A stretch of DNA of 36,083 nt from Candidatus Fermentithermobacillaceae bacterium. GTDB taxonomy: Bacteria; Bacillota; Sulfobacillia; Fermentithermobacillales; Fermentithermobacillaceae. Positions 1-8,147 of the stretch are shown here, in pieces. The position numbers were made by a program, and so were the translations under genes. Numbering within the stretch: the stretch's first letter is position 1; every line of letters starts with the position of its first letter. The notes under the pieces are model-generated. The model saw only the letters and a list, made by a program, of their open reading frames with translations, had not been told where the DNA came from and did not search any database. The stretch covers positions 1-36,083 of the forward strand of contig DUQH01000033.1 in NCBI GenBank assembly GCA_012837895.1, given 5' to 3'.

Positions 1-39
1 ACTTCACGGGGAAGTAACACCACTTCCATAGAATAAGAA

Positions 40-77
40 ATGCCCTCCCCGGCCCTTTGAGATACCGGGTAGGGCAT
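40..77 (-). terminator. Rho-independent terminator of the SIMPL gene
   Basis: A hairpin pairs ATGCCCT with AGGGCAT and, after one mismatch, CCCGG with CCGGG around a 12-nt loop. Read on the minus strand it is followed by a T-rich stretch (TTTCTTATTC). It lies about 95 nt beyond the stop codon of the SIMPL gene, so it most likely ends that transcript. Confidence 0.7.
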
Positions 78-103
78 CTATCCGTAAACACCGTGTAGTT
101 CCA

Positions 104-174
104 ACCAGCCTGCTAGTTTATCAACCAAGAATGCGCATCAACCGTTAACCGTCTACATGATACCAGCCTGCTAG
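104..174. repeat. 13-bp direct repeat at the 3' end of the SIMPL gene
   Basis: The 13-mer ACCAGCCTGCTAG occurs at 104-116 and again at 162-174. The second copy covers the SIMPL stop codon. It contains the octamer CCTGCTAG, which recurs in other gene-free regions of this window (14077, 33932, and inverted at 14185). Confidence 0.6.
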
Positions 175-920
175 AAGGTAAAATCTATCCTCACTGAACC
201 TGTAATCACTACTTCGCCGGGCTCAATAGGAGTTGCTTCCACCGCCATGTCGGAAATCATCTTGACTGCCCCACGCACTGACGATACAGACACGTAACCG
301 TCAGAAATCTTTGAAATCCCGGTGATGTTGACACCTGCAGCCCTGGCGATAACTTCGGCCTTGTGCCTGGCATTGGTCACCGCTTGGGCCAGCATTTGAT
401 CTTCATACTTCTTGGAATCCAGAACCCCAAATACGATGCTGTTAACATTGGTTGCGCCTGAACTTACAGCTGCATCTATTATGCCGCCTATGTTTCCGAT
501 ATCCTTGACCCTTACACTGACTGTGTTGTTGCACCTGTAGCCGCTTAGCACCTGTTTACCGTACAGCCTGTCGGCAACGGGCTGGGTTTCATACACAGGA
601 TACAGGCTGAAATTGGATGTCTGGATGTTTTCTTTAGCTATCCCCTGTCCCTGCAAAGCAGCTATAACCTTATTCATAGCTGCGGCGTTGAGTTGCTGTG
701 CTTCCTGTGCAGTAGCCCCGTTGGTTTCCACTCCGAAGCTTATCGTTGCCACGTCAGGTTTTACATAGATCTCCGCCTGGCCTGTTACTGAAATCATCCT
801 CCCTGCGGGTTCCTGGGCGCTCACCGCCTGGGAGTCTGAAACCAAGAAAGCTGCAAGACCAATCAAAAGGAAAGCAGGCAACACAAGTTTCCTTAAGTCC
901 CTAACCTTGTCCATGAACAT
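171..920 (-). CDS. SIMPL (DUF541) domain envelope protein
   Basis: This is a 249-residue protein with an N-terminal hydrophobic signal segment (about residues 11-33), which points to secretion or a membrane anchor. The rest matches the SIMPL/DUF541 family: the opening ISVTGQAEIYVKPDVA, then a long alpha/beta body, with the family's usual length of about 230-250 residues. Members in other bacteria are periplasmic or surface proteins of poorly defined role, some linked to oxidative stress. The ATG at 920 follows AAGGAGG with a 7-nt gap, which fixes the start. It is transcribed divergently from yigZ and appears monocistronic, with a terminator beyond its 3' end. The family call is firm and the function is open. 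Confidence 0.88.
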   Translation of the reverse strand: MFMDKVRDLRKLVLPAFLLIGLAAFLVSDSQAVSAQEPAGRMISVTGQAEIYVKPDVATISFGVETNGATAQEAQQLNAAAMNKVIAALQGQGIAKENIQTSNFSLYPVYETQPVADRLYGKQVLSGYRCNNTVSVRVKDIGNIGGIIDAAVSSGATNVNSIVFGVLDSKKYEDQMLAQAVTNARHKAEVIARAAGVNITGISKISDGYVSVSSVRGAVKMISDMAVEATPIEPGEVVITGSVRIDFTF

Positions 921-1106
921 CTGTTATCCTCCTTGAATACTCTCTCGCCGGTTCACAGGGTTTCCGGATCCGTTCACCCGCTGGTGTTTTGACGCACCTC
1001 TATGAAAATTGTTCCTGGGTTCTTAAGAATTTACCCTTGTAATCTGATACACTTTACTTGCAGGCTTGTTGCCAGAGGTAATAACAAGGTCCAGGCGGGT
1101 GTTGTA

Positions 1107-1745
1107 ATGGAATTCATCGCTCCGTCGAGCCACGCAAAGGCAGAAATCATAATCAAGAAGTCCAGGTTTATCGGGCACGTATTTCCAGCCTTCTCAGAAG
1201 AAGAAGCTATCGGGCACATTGAATCAGTGAAACAGGAGCACCAGGCTGCAACCCACAACGTATATGCTTACTCAGTGGGTGTAGGTAGCTTTGCTGAAAG
1301 AGCTTCTGATGACGGGGAACCCAGGGGCACGGCAGGATACCCTGTGTTGGAGGTAATCAAGAAGAGAAACCTCCAGAACGTGGTATGTGTTGTCACCAGG
1401 TATTTCGGAGGAACCAAGCTGGGAGCGGGCGGCCTGGTCAGGGCCTACAGCAATGCAGCATCCCTTGCCCTGGACAAAGCAGGAGTAGCAGTCTACAGGT
1501 ATCATGACCTTATCACTGCGACCGTTGACTACGACCGCTTTGGAAGGGTACAGAGAGAACTGGAGGTTGCCAAAGCAGTCACCCATGACATATCCTTCGC
1601 TGAGAAAGTGACTATACAGTTCTTCGCGGTCCCCGAACTGACACAGGCACTCAAATCGCTGATAGAAGACATTACAGCCGGCCTGGGCGTCGTATGTGTA
1701 TCTCAAGGCAAGTACCTACCTGTAAGGCAACTGCAGCCCGGCTAG
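1107..1745 (+). CDS. yigZ: YigZ/IMPACT family protein
   Basis: A 212-residue member of the YigZ (IMPACT, UPF0029) family. Characteristic stretches are THNVYAYSVG, ASDDGEPRGTAGYPVL and VTRYFGGTKLGAGGLVRAYS in the N-terminal domain, followed by the smaller C-terminal domain with an EF-G domain-IV-like fold. The eukaryotic relative binds the Gcn1 translation-stress regulator; bacterial members are implicated in translation or peptide metabolism but lack a settled role. An upstream ATG at 1002 would add 35 residues unlike the family and lacks a ribosome site. The ATG at 1107 starts the conserved MEFI... sequence and gives the normal length, so I chose it. Sits divergent from the SIMPL gene. Confidence 0.9.
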   Translation: MEFIAPSSHAKAEIIIKKSRFIGHVFPAFSEEEAIGHIESVKQEHQAATHNVYAYSVGVGSFAERASDDGEPRGTAGYPVLEVIKKRNLQNVVCVVTRYFGGTKLGAGGLVRAYSNAASLALDKAGVAVYRYHDLITATVDYDRFGRVQRELEVAKAVTHDISFAEKVTIQFFAVPELTQALKSLIEDITAGLGVVCVSQGKYLPVRQLQPG

Positions 1746-1781
1746 CACGGTTCACCTCGCAAGATTCTTGCTCATGCCCAA

Positions 1782-1832
1782 GACAACCGGCATACTGTAA
1801 TAGCCAGCATACTCCAATAGCCGGTATGCTCC
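1782..1832. repeat. Three tandem 17-bp degenerate repeats
   Basis: Adjacent 17-bp units at 1799-1815 and 1816-1832 read AATAGCCRGYATRCTCC and differ by three transitions. A more degenerate copy (core CCGGCATACT) precedes them at 1782-1798. The array lies in the 216-bp gap between yigZ and the S9 peptidase gene. A small GAAGGG/CCCTTC hairpin follows at 1873-1889. Confidence 0.55.
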
Positions 1833-1900
1833 GGGACTGTATTTCTACCCTCTCCCTGTTTTCCATTTTGAAGAAGGGATAAACCCTTCGTGTGCGGAAA

Positions 1901-1929
1901 TTGACACACATCAGCGTTTACTGTAGGTT
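1901..1929 (+). promoter_or_regulatory. Putative sigma-A promoter of the S9 peptidase gene
   Basis: A consensus -35 box TTGACA (1901-1906) is followed after 17 bp by TAGGTT (1924-1929), a partial -10 box. The predicted transcript would start near 1936, about 26 nt before the TTG start codon. The -35 is perfect and the -10 is weak. Confidence 0.45.
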
Positions 1930-1961
1930 ACTTCGGTTTCAGGTAAAGGAGGTACTCAGTC

Positions 1962-4043
1962 TTGTCCACAAAAAGGAGGCTTACACCTGACGACTTATAT
2001 AAACTGGTGTTTGTGTCAGACCCGCAAGTCTCCCCTGACGGAAAGCGAATCGCATATGTGAGGACAATAATAGACGAAAAAGCCAAAGAGTACCGTTCGC
2101 AGATTTGGATAACGTCTACCTGCGGCAAGACCAAACCAAGACAGTTCACATCAGGCCCCAAGACAGACAACAGCCCGAGATGGTCGCCTGACGGCAGTAA
2201 GCTCGCTTTTGTGTCTGACCGCAGCGGCGACCGGCAGATTTGGGTTATGCCCACCGAAGGCGGCGAAGCTTTCCAGTTGACAAAGATGCGGAGAGGTGCA
2301 TCAAACCCTGTCTGGTCACCGGACGGCACCAAAATCTGTTTCACGGCCCAGGTCAACCCTGATGACAGCCCGGAAGACATTCAGAAACCCTTAGACGAAA
2401 AGGCCAGGGAAGAAGAAAGGAAGAAGAAACAGGAAGAACCAACTCTGGTAACCCGGGTAAAAATGAAGGCAGATGCAGCTAAAGGACTCATAGGCAATGG
2501 CAGGACCCACTTGTTCGTGCAAAACATTGAAGGAAAAGAACCGGCAAAGCAAATCACTTCAGGGGATTTCGACCACCACAGCCCAGTTTGGTCTCCAGAT
2601 GGCAATTACATCGCATTTTCAGCCAACCGGCAAGAGGAGGCCGATTGCGATCCATGGCTGGTAGACATTTTCATAGTGCCTTCAGAAGGAGGAGAACCCC
2701 GCAAACTCACCGGTACAAAAGGCCCTTCCGCAGCCCCGGCCTGGACCCCTGACGGGAAGTACGTTGTATATGCAGGGCATAGGAGGGAGTTTGGCGCTGC
2801 AACCTTGTCCCGCATATGGCGAATACCGGCCGAGGGCGGCGAAGCCGTGATGCTCACCGGCGATTTCGACAGGGCTATAGGGGACAGCATGGCCGGGGAT
2901 TGCCGGTTCGGACCGTCACCATCCGGGCCCACCCTGAGCCCCGACGGGAAAACCGTCTACTTCCTGGCAAACGATAGCGGCGAAACGTCATTGTTCTCAG
3001 TGCCGGTTGAAGGTGGCAAGGTAGAACTGGTATTGGGTGGCAAAAGACAGATCTTCGGGTTTACGCTGGACAAATCAGGGAAAACCTTTGCGATTGCCGT
3101 CTGCACACCTGCAATACCGGGAGACATGGGGGTATTCCACCTGGATTCAGGAAAGGAAACTCTCTTGACCTCGGAAAACAAACAGCTGCTCGATGAGGTT
3201 TACCTAAGCCAACCGGAAGAGTACAGTTTCAAATCAAGTGACGGCAAAGACAGGCTGGGCTGGATAATGAAGCCTGTGGGCTTCAAAGAAGGGCACAAGT
3301 ATCCAGCCATCCTTGAGATCCACGGAGGCCCGGCAGTCATGTTCGGATGGAACTTCTTCTTTGAGTTCCAGCTACTCGCAGCAGCAGGATACACAGTAAT
3401 CTATACCAACCCCAGGGGTGGACAGGGGTTTGGCCAGGAGTTCCTCCATGCGGTAATAGGCGATTACGGCGGGATGGATTACGATGACCTCATGACATGG
3501 ACCGACTTTGCAGCTGCCATGGACTTCATCGACAGAGACAACCTGGGTGTAACCGGAGGCAGCTACGGCGGGTTCATGACGAACTGGATTGCAGGGCATA
3601 CAGACAGGTTCAAAGCTGCCGTAACCCAAAGGAGCATTTCAAACTGGATTTCCTTCTTTGGCGTATCTGACATAGGCTACACCTTTACAGAAAACCAACT
3701 GCTTGGCAATCCATGGAGGGACCAGGAACTGTTGTGGAAGCACTCTCCCCTTGCGTATGTGGAAAACGTCAACACTCCGCTGCTCATAATCCACGCAGAA
3801 CAAGACATGAGGTGTCCCATTGAACAAGGGGAACAGTTCTACGTAGCACTAAAGAAACTACGGAAGCAAGTTGAAATGGTCAGGTTCCCCGATTCCAATC
3901 ACGAGCTTTCAAGAAGCGGGAAACCTGTCTTGCGGGTACACAGGCTGAAACATATTCTGAGGTGGTTTGACTCTTACCTTGAAAAGAACACCGACAGTTA
4001 TGATCCACCGCTTGCACAAGCGGACGGTCCTGAAGGACAATAG
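1962..4043 (+). CDS. S9 family acylaminoacyl/prolyl oligopeptidase
   Basis: A 693-residue serine peptidase of the S9 (prolyl oligopeptidase) family, of the S9C acylaminoacyl-peptidase type. The N-terminal part (to about residue 430) holds repeated PD40 beta-propeller blades with the motif SPDG (for example at SPQVSPDGK, RWSPDGSK, VWSPDGTK). The C-terminal alpha/beta-hydrolase domain has all three catalytic residues: Ser534 in GGSYGG, Asp615 in AEQDMR and His647 in SNHELS. No signal peptide is visible, so it is probably cytoplasmic and trims short or N-acylated peptides. Translation begins at TTG, set by AAAGGAGGT about 9 nt upstream. A Lys/Glu-rich insert near residues 145-165 is common in the family. 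DUF4438 follows after 51 bp and is probably co-transcribed. Confidence 0.93.
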   Translation: MSTKRRLTPDDLYKLVFVSDPQVSPDGKRIAYVRTIIDEKAKEYRSQIWITSTCGKTKPRQFTSGPKTDNSPRWSPDGSKLAFVSDRSGDRQIWVMPTEGGEAFQLTKMRRGASNPVWSPDGTKICFTAQVNPDDSPEDIQKPLDEKAREEERKKKQEEPTLVTRVKMKADAAKGLIGNGRTHLFVQNIEGKEPAKQITSGDFDHHSPVWSPDGNYIAFSANRQEEADCDPWLVDIFIVPSEGGEPRKLTGTKGPSAAPAWTPDGKYVVYAGHRREFGAATLSRIWRIPAEGGEAVMLTGDFDRAIGDSMAGDCRFGPSPSGPTLSPDGKTVYFLANDSGETSLFSVPVEGGKVELVLGGKRQIFGFTLDKSGKTFAIAVCTPAIPGDMGVFHLDSGKETLLTSENKQLLDEVYLSQPEEYSFKSSDGKDRLGWIMKPVGFKEGHKYPAILEIHGGPAVMFGWNFFFEFQLLAAAGYTVIYTNPRGGQGFGQEFLHAVIGDYGGMDYDDLMTWTDFAAAMDFIDRDNLGVTGGSYGGFMTNWIAGHTDRFKAAVTQRSISNWISFFGVSDIGYTFTENQLLGNPWRDQELLWKHSPLAYVENVNTPLLIIHAEQDMRCPIEQGEQFYVALKKLRKQVEMVRFPDSNHELSRSGKPVLRVHRLKHILRWFDSYLEKNTDSYDPPLAQADGPEGQ

Positions 4044-4094
4044 CTGAAACAGGCAACCGGTATTGGCATTCAAGCAAAAAGAGGAGGCCAACAC

Positions 4095-4949
4095 ATGCTG
4101 AGAACAAACAAAGATAAGCTGGTAATGCTCTCGGTGATGGGAGAAATATCGTCACCCGGAGCCCGCCCCAGGATGTGTTATGATGGGCGCATTCGCGTCA
4201 TACCTGGAACAGGTGGGATAGCTTACAACGTTAAAGTGGGAGACCCGGCTTTTGGATGGGCCGGCGACCACATTGAACCAGGAGTAAGCACTAAACACAA
4301 GGATGAGAACGCGAACCGGGGATATAACATCCTGTCTTGCGTTGGAAACACGGCACACGTGATTTCAGGAGATGCAAAAGGGGCAACAGGAACGGTAACC
4401 GGAAAGCACGGCGGCATAGAGCATGTGCTTATACACTTTGAACCTGACGTCCTCCAAAAGCTCCAAATAGGAGACAAGGTCCAAGTAAGGGCGATTGGCC
4501 AAGGGCTCGAGCTTCTTGATTATCCAGACGTAAAGTGCATGAACATGGATCCCGGATTGGTGCACAAGATGGGCATCGTTGAGAAGGACGGGGTGTTGGA
4601 AGTCCCGGTAACCGCGATGATCCCTCCGGAGTTCATGGGAAGCGGGCTGGGAGCCGCATCAGCCGAATCAGGAGACTATGACATCACCTCCATGGAAAAA
4701 GGACGGCTCAAGGAGCTGGGGCTTGACAAGATCAGGCTTGGCGACATCGTTGCCATCATGGATTCTTCATCTTACTACGGCAGGAGTTACAGGCGGGGAG
4801 CGGTGATCATCGGGATCGTAGTCCACGGGGATTCGTTCGTGTCGGGCCACGGCCCAGGCGTAACATCGCTCATGACTTCCCTTACAGGTAAGATAAAGCC
4901 GGTCAAGGTAGAGAAGGCAAACATTGCAGACTATCTCGGCTTGAGCTGA
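4095..4949 (+). CDS. DUF4438 domain protein
   Basis: A 284-residue protein that I recognise as the DUF4438 family, known from Thermotoga and various anaerobic Bacillota, for which structures but no function are known. Typical stretches are GTGGIAYNVKVGDPAFGWAG near the N terminus, the Gly-rich VTGKHGGIEHVLIHF in the middle and the C-terminal SYYGRSYRRGAVIIGIVVHG. There is no signal peptide or membrane segment. The start has a clear AGAGGAGG site. It lies 51 bp behind the S9 peptidase with no terminator between them, so the two likely form an operon; a strong hairpin follows. The link with a peptidase may reflect amino acid or peptide metabolism, but that is inference. Confidence 0.85.
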   Translation: MLRTNKDKLVMLSVMGEISSPGARPRMCYDGRIRVIPGTGGIAYNVKVGDPAFGWAGDHIEPGVSTKHKDENANRGYNILSCVGNTAHVISGDAKGATGTVTGKHGGIEHVLIHFEPDVLQKLQIGDKVQVRAIGQGLELLDYPDVKCMNMDPGLVHKMGIVEKDGVLEVPVTAMIPPEFMGSGLGAASAESGDYDITSMEKGRLKELGLDKIRLGDIVAIMDSSSYYGRSYRRGAVIIGIVVHGDSFVSGHGPGVTSLMTSLTGKIKPVKVEKANIADYLGLS

Positions 4950-4981
4950 TATCCCTGCTGCAAGAAGCCAAAGGAAGCGGC

Positions 4982-5013
4982 CAAGGGGGACACCGGGACA
5001 AGTGTCCCCCTTG
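4982..5013 (+). terminator. Terminator-like hairpin after the DUF4438 gene
   Basis: A perfect 12-bp inverted repeat (CAAGGGGGACAC / GTGTCCCCCTTG) surrounds an 8-nt loop, 32 nt after the DUF4438 stop. The downstream sequence is only moderately T-rich (CTTCACATCTTG). It most likely ends the S9 peptidase-DUF4438 transcript. Confidence 0.65.
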
Positions 5014-5042
5014 CTTCACATCTTGACATAATAACATTCTGT

Positions 5043-5069
5043 AACCACTTACCTCCCACGACATATTAT
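5043..5069 (+). promoter_or_regulatory. Possible sigma-K promoter of the cysteine-rich peptide gene
   Basis: AACC (5043-5046) and CATATTAT (5062-5069) are separated by 15 bp. This resembles the late mother-cell sigma-K pattern (mACm, about 15-16 bp, CATAnnnTA) established in Bacillus. The start codon would follow about 28 nt after the predicted transcription start. The motif is short, so a chance match is possible. Confidence 0.35.
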
Positions 5070-5104
5070 GTATCGATTCCTAAACCCGCGCGGGAGGTGA
5101 AGCA

Positions 5105-5326
5105 ATGAGAAACAGGGAACTCATCAAGGCGGCCCAGGAGTTGGTACCGGAGAATCCGGAAGCTGCCCTTCTCCGCCGTCATCACGATGAATGCTGCTGC
5201 CCCAACAGTATAACGTATGTTATTTTCACCAACTGTCTGACCATCAACAACGGTTCATGCCAAGATTGGGAATTCTGCGAGGCAGAAGGTAATCTTTGCG
5301 GCGGTGGACCGCTTTCCAAAGGCTAA
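5105..5326 (+). CDS. Small cysteine-rich protein, unknown
   Basis: A 73-residue protein with a perfect ribosome site (GGGAGGTGA, then ATG). I do not recognise a family. The N-terminal third (residues 1-28) is a charged, probably helical segment rich in Glu, Leu and Arg. The rest holds seven Cys, starting with a CCC triplet at 30-32 and ending in a Gly-rich tail (LCGGGP). There is no signal peptide. A leader-plus-Cys-core layout recalls ribosomally made modified peptides, but no modification enzyme or dedicated exporter is adjacent. A sigma-K-like promoter upstream makes a cross-linked spore-coat component the more economical guess. It stands alone between two hairpins and converges on mscS. 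Confidence 0.65.
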   Translation: MRNRELIKAAQELVPENPEAALLRRHHDECCCPNSITYVIFTNCLTINNGSCQDWEFCEAEGNLCGGGPLSKG

Positions 5327-5362
5327 ACCAACTGCCGCCACGTACGAAGTAATGTCAGACTG

Positions 5363-5409
5363 AAAGGGGTTCAAACATGTCAGCTTGGGATGCCATGTTT
5401 GGCCCCTTT
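5363..5409. terminator. Bidirectional hairpin between the Cys-rich gene and mscS
   Basis: Two 7-bp arms stack with small internal loops: AAAGGGG (5363-5369) pairs with CCCCTTT (5403-5409) and AAACATG (5373-5379) with CATGTTT (5394-5400), leaving a 14-nt loop. It lies between convergent genes and overlaps the last codons of mscS, so it probably serves both. No long T-run follows on either strand. Confidence 0.55.
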
Positions 5410-6258
5410 CGTCTCCCCTCCTTCATAGACCACAAGCCTTGGATACGGGACTTCAACACCGGCAGCATCAAGCGCTTCTTTCATCCTCAGGCGGAGTTCT
5501 CTTTCAACGCCCCACTGCTTCATAGGCTCAGTCCGGGCCCATACTGTAAGTACGACCCCAGACTCACACAGCTGTGATACACCCAAGACCCTGGGGCCTT
5601 CACGAATATCCGTGAGTTCTTCCGCTGCCTGCCGGCAAACTTGCTCCAGAACTTGCATTACCTCACGCAGGTTGGCTGAATACGGTACCGGCACTTCAAT
5701 AAGGGCCCGGGCTTCCCTCCTGCTTTTGTTAGTAGTCTTTTCTACCAGCCCATTGGGAATCGTATGAACATCTCCTGAAAACTCCCGGATAATCGTGGTC
5801 CGGAGCCCGATCTGCTCCACAATTCCAGACACCCCGGCTAGAGAGACATAGTCACCTACGTCATATTGTCTCTCGTATATGAGAAAGAAGCCTGTAATCA
5901 CATCGCGCACCAGGTTCTGGGCGCCGAAACCAACTGCAAGCCCCAATACTGCTGCGCCTCCTAGGAGCGCCTTAGTATCAATGCCCAGCAGGTCCAGGAT
6001 CATCAGAAAAGCCACTATGCTGGTCACATATCTCAGAGTGCTCTGTAAGAGACCCGTAAGCGTTTTTACCCTGGATTCGTCAATTGCCATTCCTGGAACT
6101 CTGCCATTTGTAGCCATCAGCCTGCCGATCAACGAGTTCCCAATCTTCACCACTAGGGAAGCTATGATGATCACCGCAGCTATCTTAGCCGCAGTAGTTC
6201 CTATACTAAGCCCGATGCCCGCGTCGAAAACGCCTGCTACATACGAGGCAATTCCCAT
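5380..6258 (-). CDS. mscS: MscS-type small-conductance mechanosensitive channel
   Basis: A 292-residue MscS family channel that releases solutes on hypo-osmotic shock. Three membrane segments occupy about residues 1-130; the third is the Gly/Ala-rich pore helix (LLGGAAVLGLAVGFGAQNLVRD). A beta domain with the typical VGDYV and TIPNG motifs follows, then the alpha/beta C-terminal vestibule (to about residue 280). The ATG at 6258 follows a GGGGGGTG site and gives the family's usual length; an in-frame ATG at 6408 would add 50 atypical residues and run through the likely ger promoter. Convergent with the Cys-rich gene and divergent from the germination operon. Single gene, no sign of damage. Confidence 0.92.
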   Translation of the reverse strand: MGIASYVAGVFDAGIGLSIGTTAAKIAAVIIIASLVVKIGNSLIGRLMATNGRVPGMAIDESRVKTLTGLLQSTLRYVTSIVAFLMILDLLGIDTKALLGGAAVLGLAVGFGAQNLVRDVITGFFLIYERQYDVGDYVSLAGVSGIVEQIGLRTTIIREFSGDVHTIPNGLVEKTTNKSRREARALIEVPVPYSANLREVMQVLEQVCRQAAEELTDIREGPRVLGVSQLCESGVVLTVWARTEPMKQWGVERELRLRMKEALDAAGVEVPYPRLVVYEGGETKGAKHGIPS

Positions 6259-6333
6259 AATTTGCACCCCCCCGAACCAACATAGTATCAGATTCCCAGA
6301 GTTTGAGAAAGACCAGCGTTCCCGTGATCGGCT

Positions 6334-6365
6334 TGAATACACGATAGCCAAATGTGTCATTACTA
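6334..6365 (+). promoter_or_regulatory. Putative sigma-G promoter of the germination operon
   Basis: TGAATA (6334-6339) and CATTACTA (6358-6365) are separated by 18 bp. The -35 fits the forespore sigma-G pattern known in Bacillus and the -10 fits it in part. It lies about 70 nt before the first ger gene; sigma-G control is the rule for gerA-type operons. Inferred from motif and context only. Confidence 0.4.
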
Positions 6366-6437
6366 CCCATAAGTTGGCTTCAGTGTCAAGACCGTGATCA
6401 AGATACACAGAATTCTTGGTGAAAGCTGAGGTAGCCT

Positions 6438-8051
6438 ATGATAAGAAGGCTTGCGAAAAAGATGCGGGCAGTTGCATGGTTTGGCGGGAAAAAGCGATCC
6501 GGCAACAAGAAGGTCTGGCAGTCTGGACCATCCATTACCATTTCTGACGTGCTTGAAGTAAATGAACGCCGCATCAGGCAAGCTTTCAAAGGCAGCTTCG
6601 ACCTGGTCTACAGGCGCATAGCCATAGGAAAGGACGGCTGCATTGCTGCGCTCGTGGTTCACATTGATGAAATGGTAAACCCCCAGTCTGTTATCAGCGC
6701 TATTGTGGAGCGGATAGTAGACAAGACCGGAAGTCTAACTGATCCCAACACTGCGTACACTCACATCAGGGACCGGTACTTAGAACTCACAGGCGTAACC
6801 GAAGAGTGTGATTTCCACAAGATGGTTCAAGAGATCGCAAACGGCAACACCTGCATCTTCATACATGGAGTGGCAAAGGTACTGGTATGCGAAACTCAAG
6901 GATATAACCAACGGGAAGTTTCCCAACCCACTACCGAAGCTACCATACGGGGCTCAAAAGAAGGATTCGTAGAGGCCTTACCCACAAATTTGAGCCTGAT
7001 AAGAAGAAGGATCAGGAATCCAAGATTAACGATAGAGCAATACATATTAGGAAAAGTATCCCGGACACCTGTGGCCCTTATCTACATCGAAGGAATCGCA
7101 AACTCGCGCATCGTCGAAGAGGCCAGGCGCAGGTTGTCAAGTGTGAACATTGACTCTGTTCAGGAAAGCGGGCAGCTGGAAGAGCTCATTGAAGACGCCC
7201 CTCTTTCCCCTTTCCCTACACTCTTGAGGACTGAGCGGCCTGACAGGGTTACGGGCAACCTGCTCGAAGGCAGGTTCGCCATACTCACAGACGGTTCACC
7301 CTTCGCACTTATCGGGCCTGCTACCTTCACGATGTTTCTCACCGCCCCCGAGGACTATTTCGAGCGGTTCTTTGCAGGCAGCGTCATCCGGTCTCTGAGG
7401 TACGTGGCATTCATCATATCACTCACCTTGCCCGCTCTATATGTAGCTATCACCACCTTTCACCAGGAATTACTGCCAACGCCTTTGATTCTCAGCATCG
7501 CTGCACAAAGAGACCGTATCCCGTTTCCTGCAGTAGTTGAGGCAGCCCTAATGGAAATCGCGTTTGAGCTGCTAAGGGAAGCCGGGATACGTTTGCCGGC
7601 GGTCTTGGGGCAGGCGGTAAGTATCATAGGAGCTTTGGTCATAGGCGAAGCAGCCTTAAGGGCAGGGCTTGTATCAGCGGCAATGGTAGTGGCGGTAGCT
7701 CTTACAGGAATCTCCTCTTTTGCAACACCTATCTTCAGCCTTGCCATTTCAATTCGCCTTCTCAGGTTCCCGTTGATGCTGTTGGCATCAGCCCTAGGGC
7801 TTTTCGGGATAGTGGCAGGCCTAGCAGCTATGGTCACTCATCTGCTGACCCTCAGGTCCTTTGGGGTACCCTATATGGAGCCGCTTGCGCCCTTTGTAGC
7901 CCAGTCCCAAAAAGATGAGGTGTTCCGCGCGCCATGGTGGGCGCTGGATGAGCGTCCTAGATTCGTAGGAGAGCAGGATGATCAGAGGATCGCCCCGGGA
8001 CAAATGCCCAGACCACCTGCACCTGATGAAACATACGAGTCAGACAGATAA
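6438..8051 (+). CDS. gerKA: Spore germination receptor A subunit (GerA/GerKA family)
   Basis: A 537-residue GerA-type A subunit of a nutrient germinant receptor, which sits in the inner membrane of the spore. The large N-terminal cytosolic region (to about residue 310) contains the family stretches TEATIRGSKEGFVEALPTN and LSLIRRRI; about five membrane helices follow (residues 310-475), including ERFFAGSVIRSLRYVAF and FPAVVEAALMEIAFELLREAG. The C terminus is a short Pro-rich charged tail. ATG at 6438 follows GAGGT with 5 nt. First gene of an A-B-C-D operon. The specific germinant cannot be told from sequence; the gerK symbol is by general family resemblance only. Confidence 0.95.
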   Translation: MIRRLAKKMRAVAWFGGKKRSGNKKVWQSGPSITISDVLEVNERRIRQAFKGSFDLVYRRIAIGKDGCIAALVVHIDEMVNPQSVISAIVERIVDKTGSLTDPNTAYTHIRDRYLELTGVTEECDFHKMVQEIANGNTCIFIHGVAKVLVCETQGYNQREVSQPTTEATIRGSKEGFVEALPTNLSLIRRRIRNPRLTIEQYILGKVSRTPVALIYIEGIANSRIVEEARRRLSSVNIDSVQESGQLEELIEDAPLSPFPTLLRTERPDRVTGNLLEGRFAILTDGSPFALIGPATFTMFLTAPEDYFERFFAGSVIRSLRYVAFIISLTLPALYVAITTFHQELLPTPLILSIAAQRDRIPFPAVVEAALMEIAFELLREAGIRLPAVLGQAVSIIGALVIGEAALRAGLVSAAMVVAVALTGISSFATPIFSLAISIRLLRFPLMLLASALGLFGIVAGLAAMVTHLLTLRSFGVPYMEPLAPFVAQSQKDEVFRAPWWALDERPRFVGEQDDQRIAPGQMPRPPAPDETYESDR

Positions 8052-8147
8052 TGCGAAACCGCAAGAATCCAAATGCCAGAAGCTGCGGGGCATGGGGCAC
8101 AGAACATGATGGAGCCAAACCGTATCCAGGAAGGAGGAGACTATACT

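Noticed and set aside
5023-5069. Sigma-A promoter from TTGACA at 5023 and TATTAT at 5064
   Set aside because: The boxes are 35 bp apart, far beyond the usual 16-18 bp.
5377-5577. Plus-strand 66-codon frame starting after AAAGGGG
   Set aside because: It is antisense to the conserved C-terminal domain of mscS, and its apparent ribosome site is an arm of the terminator hairpin.
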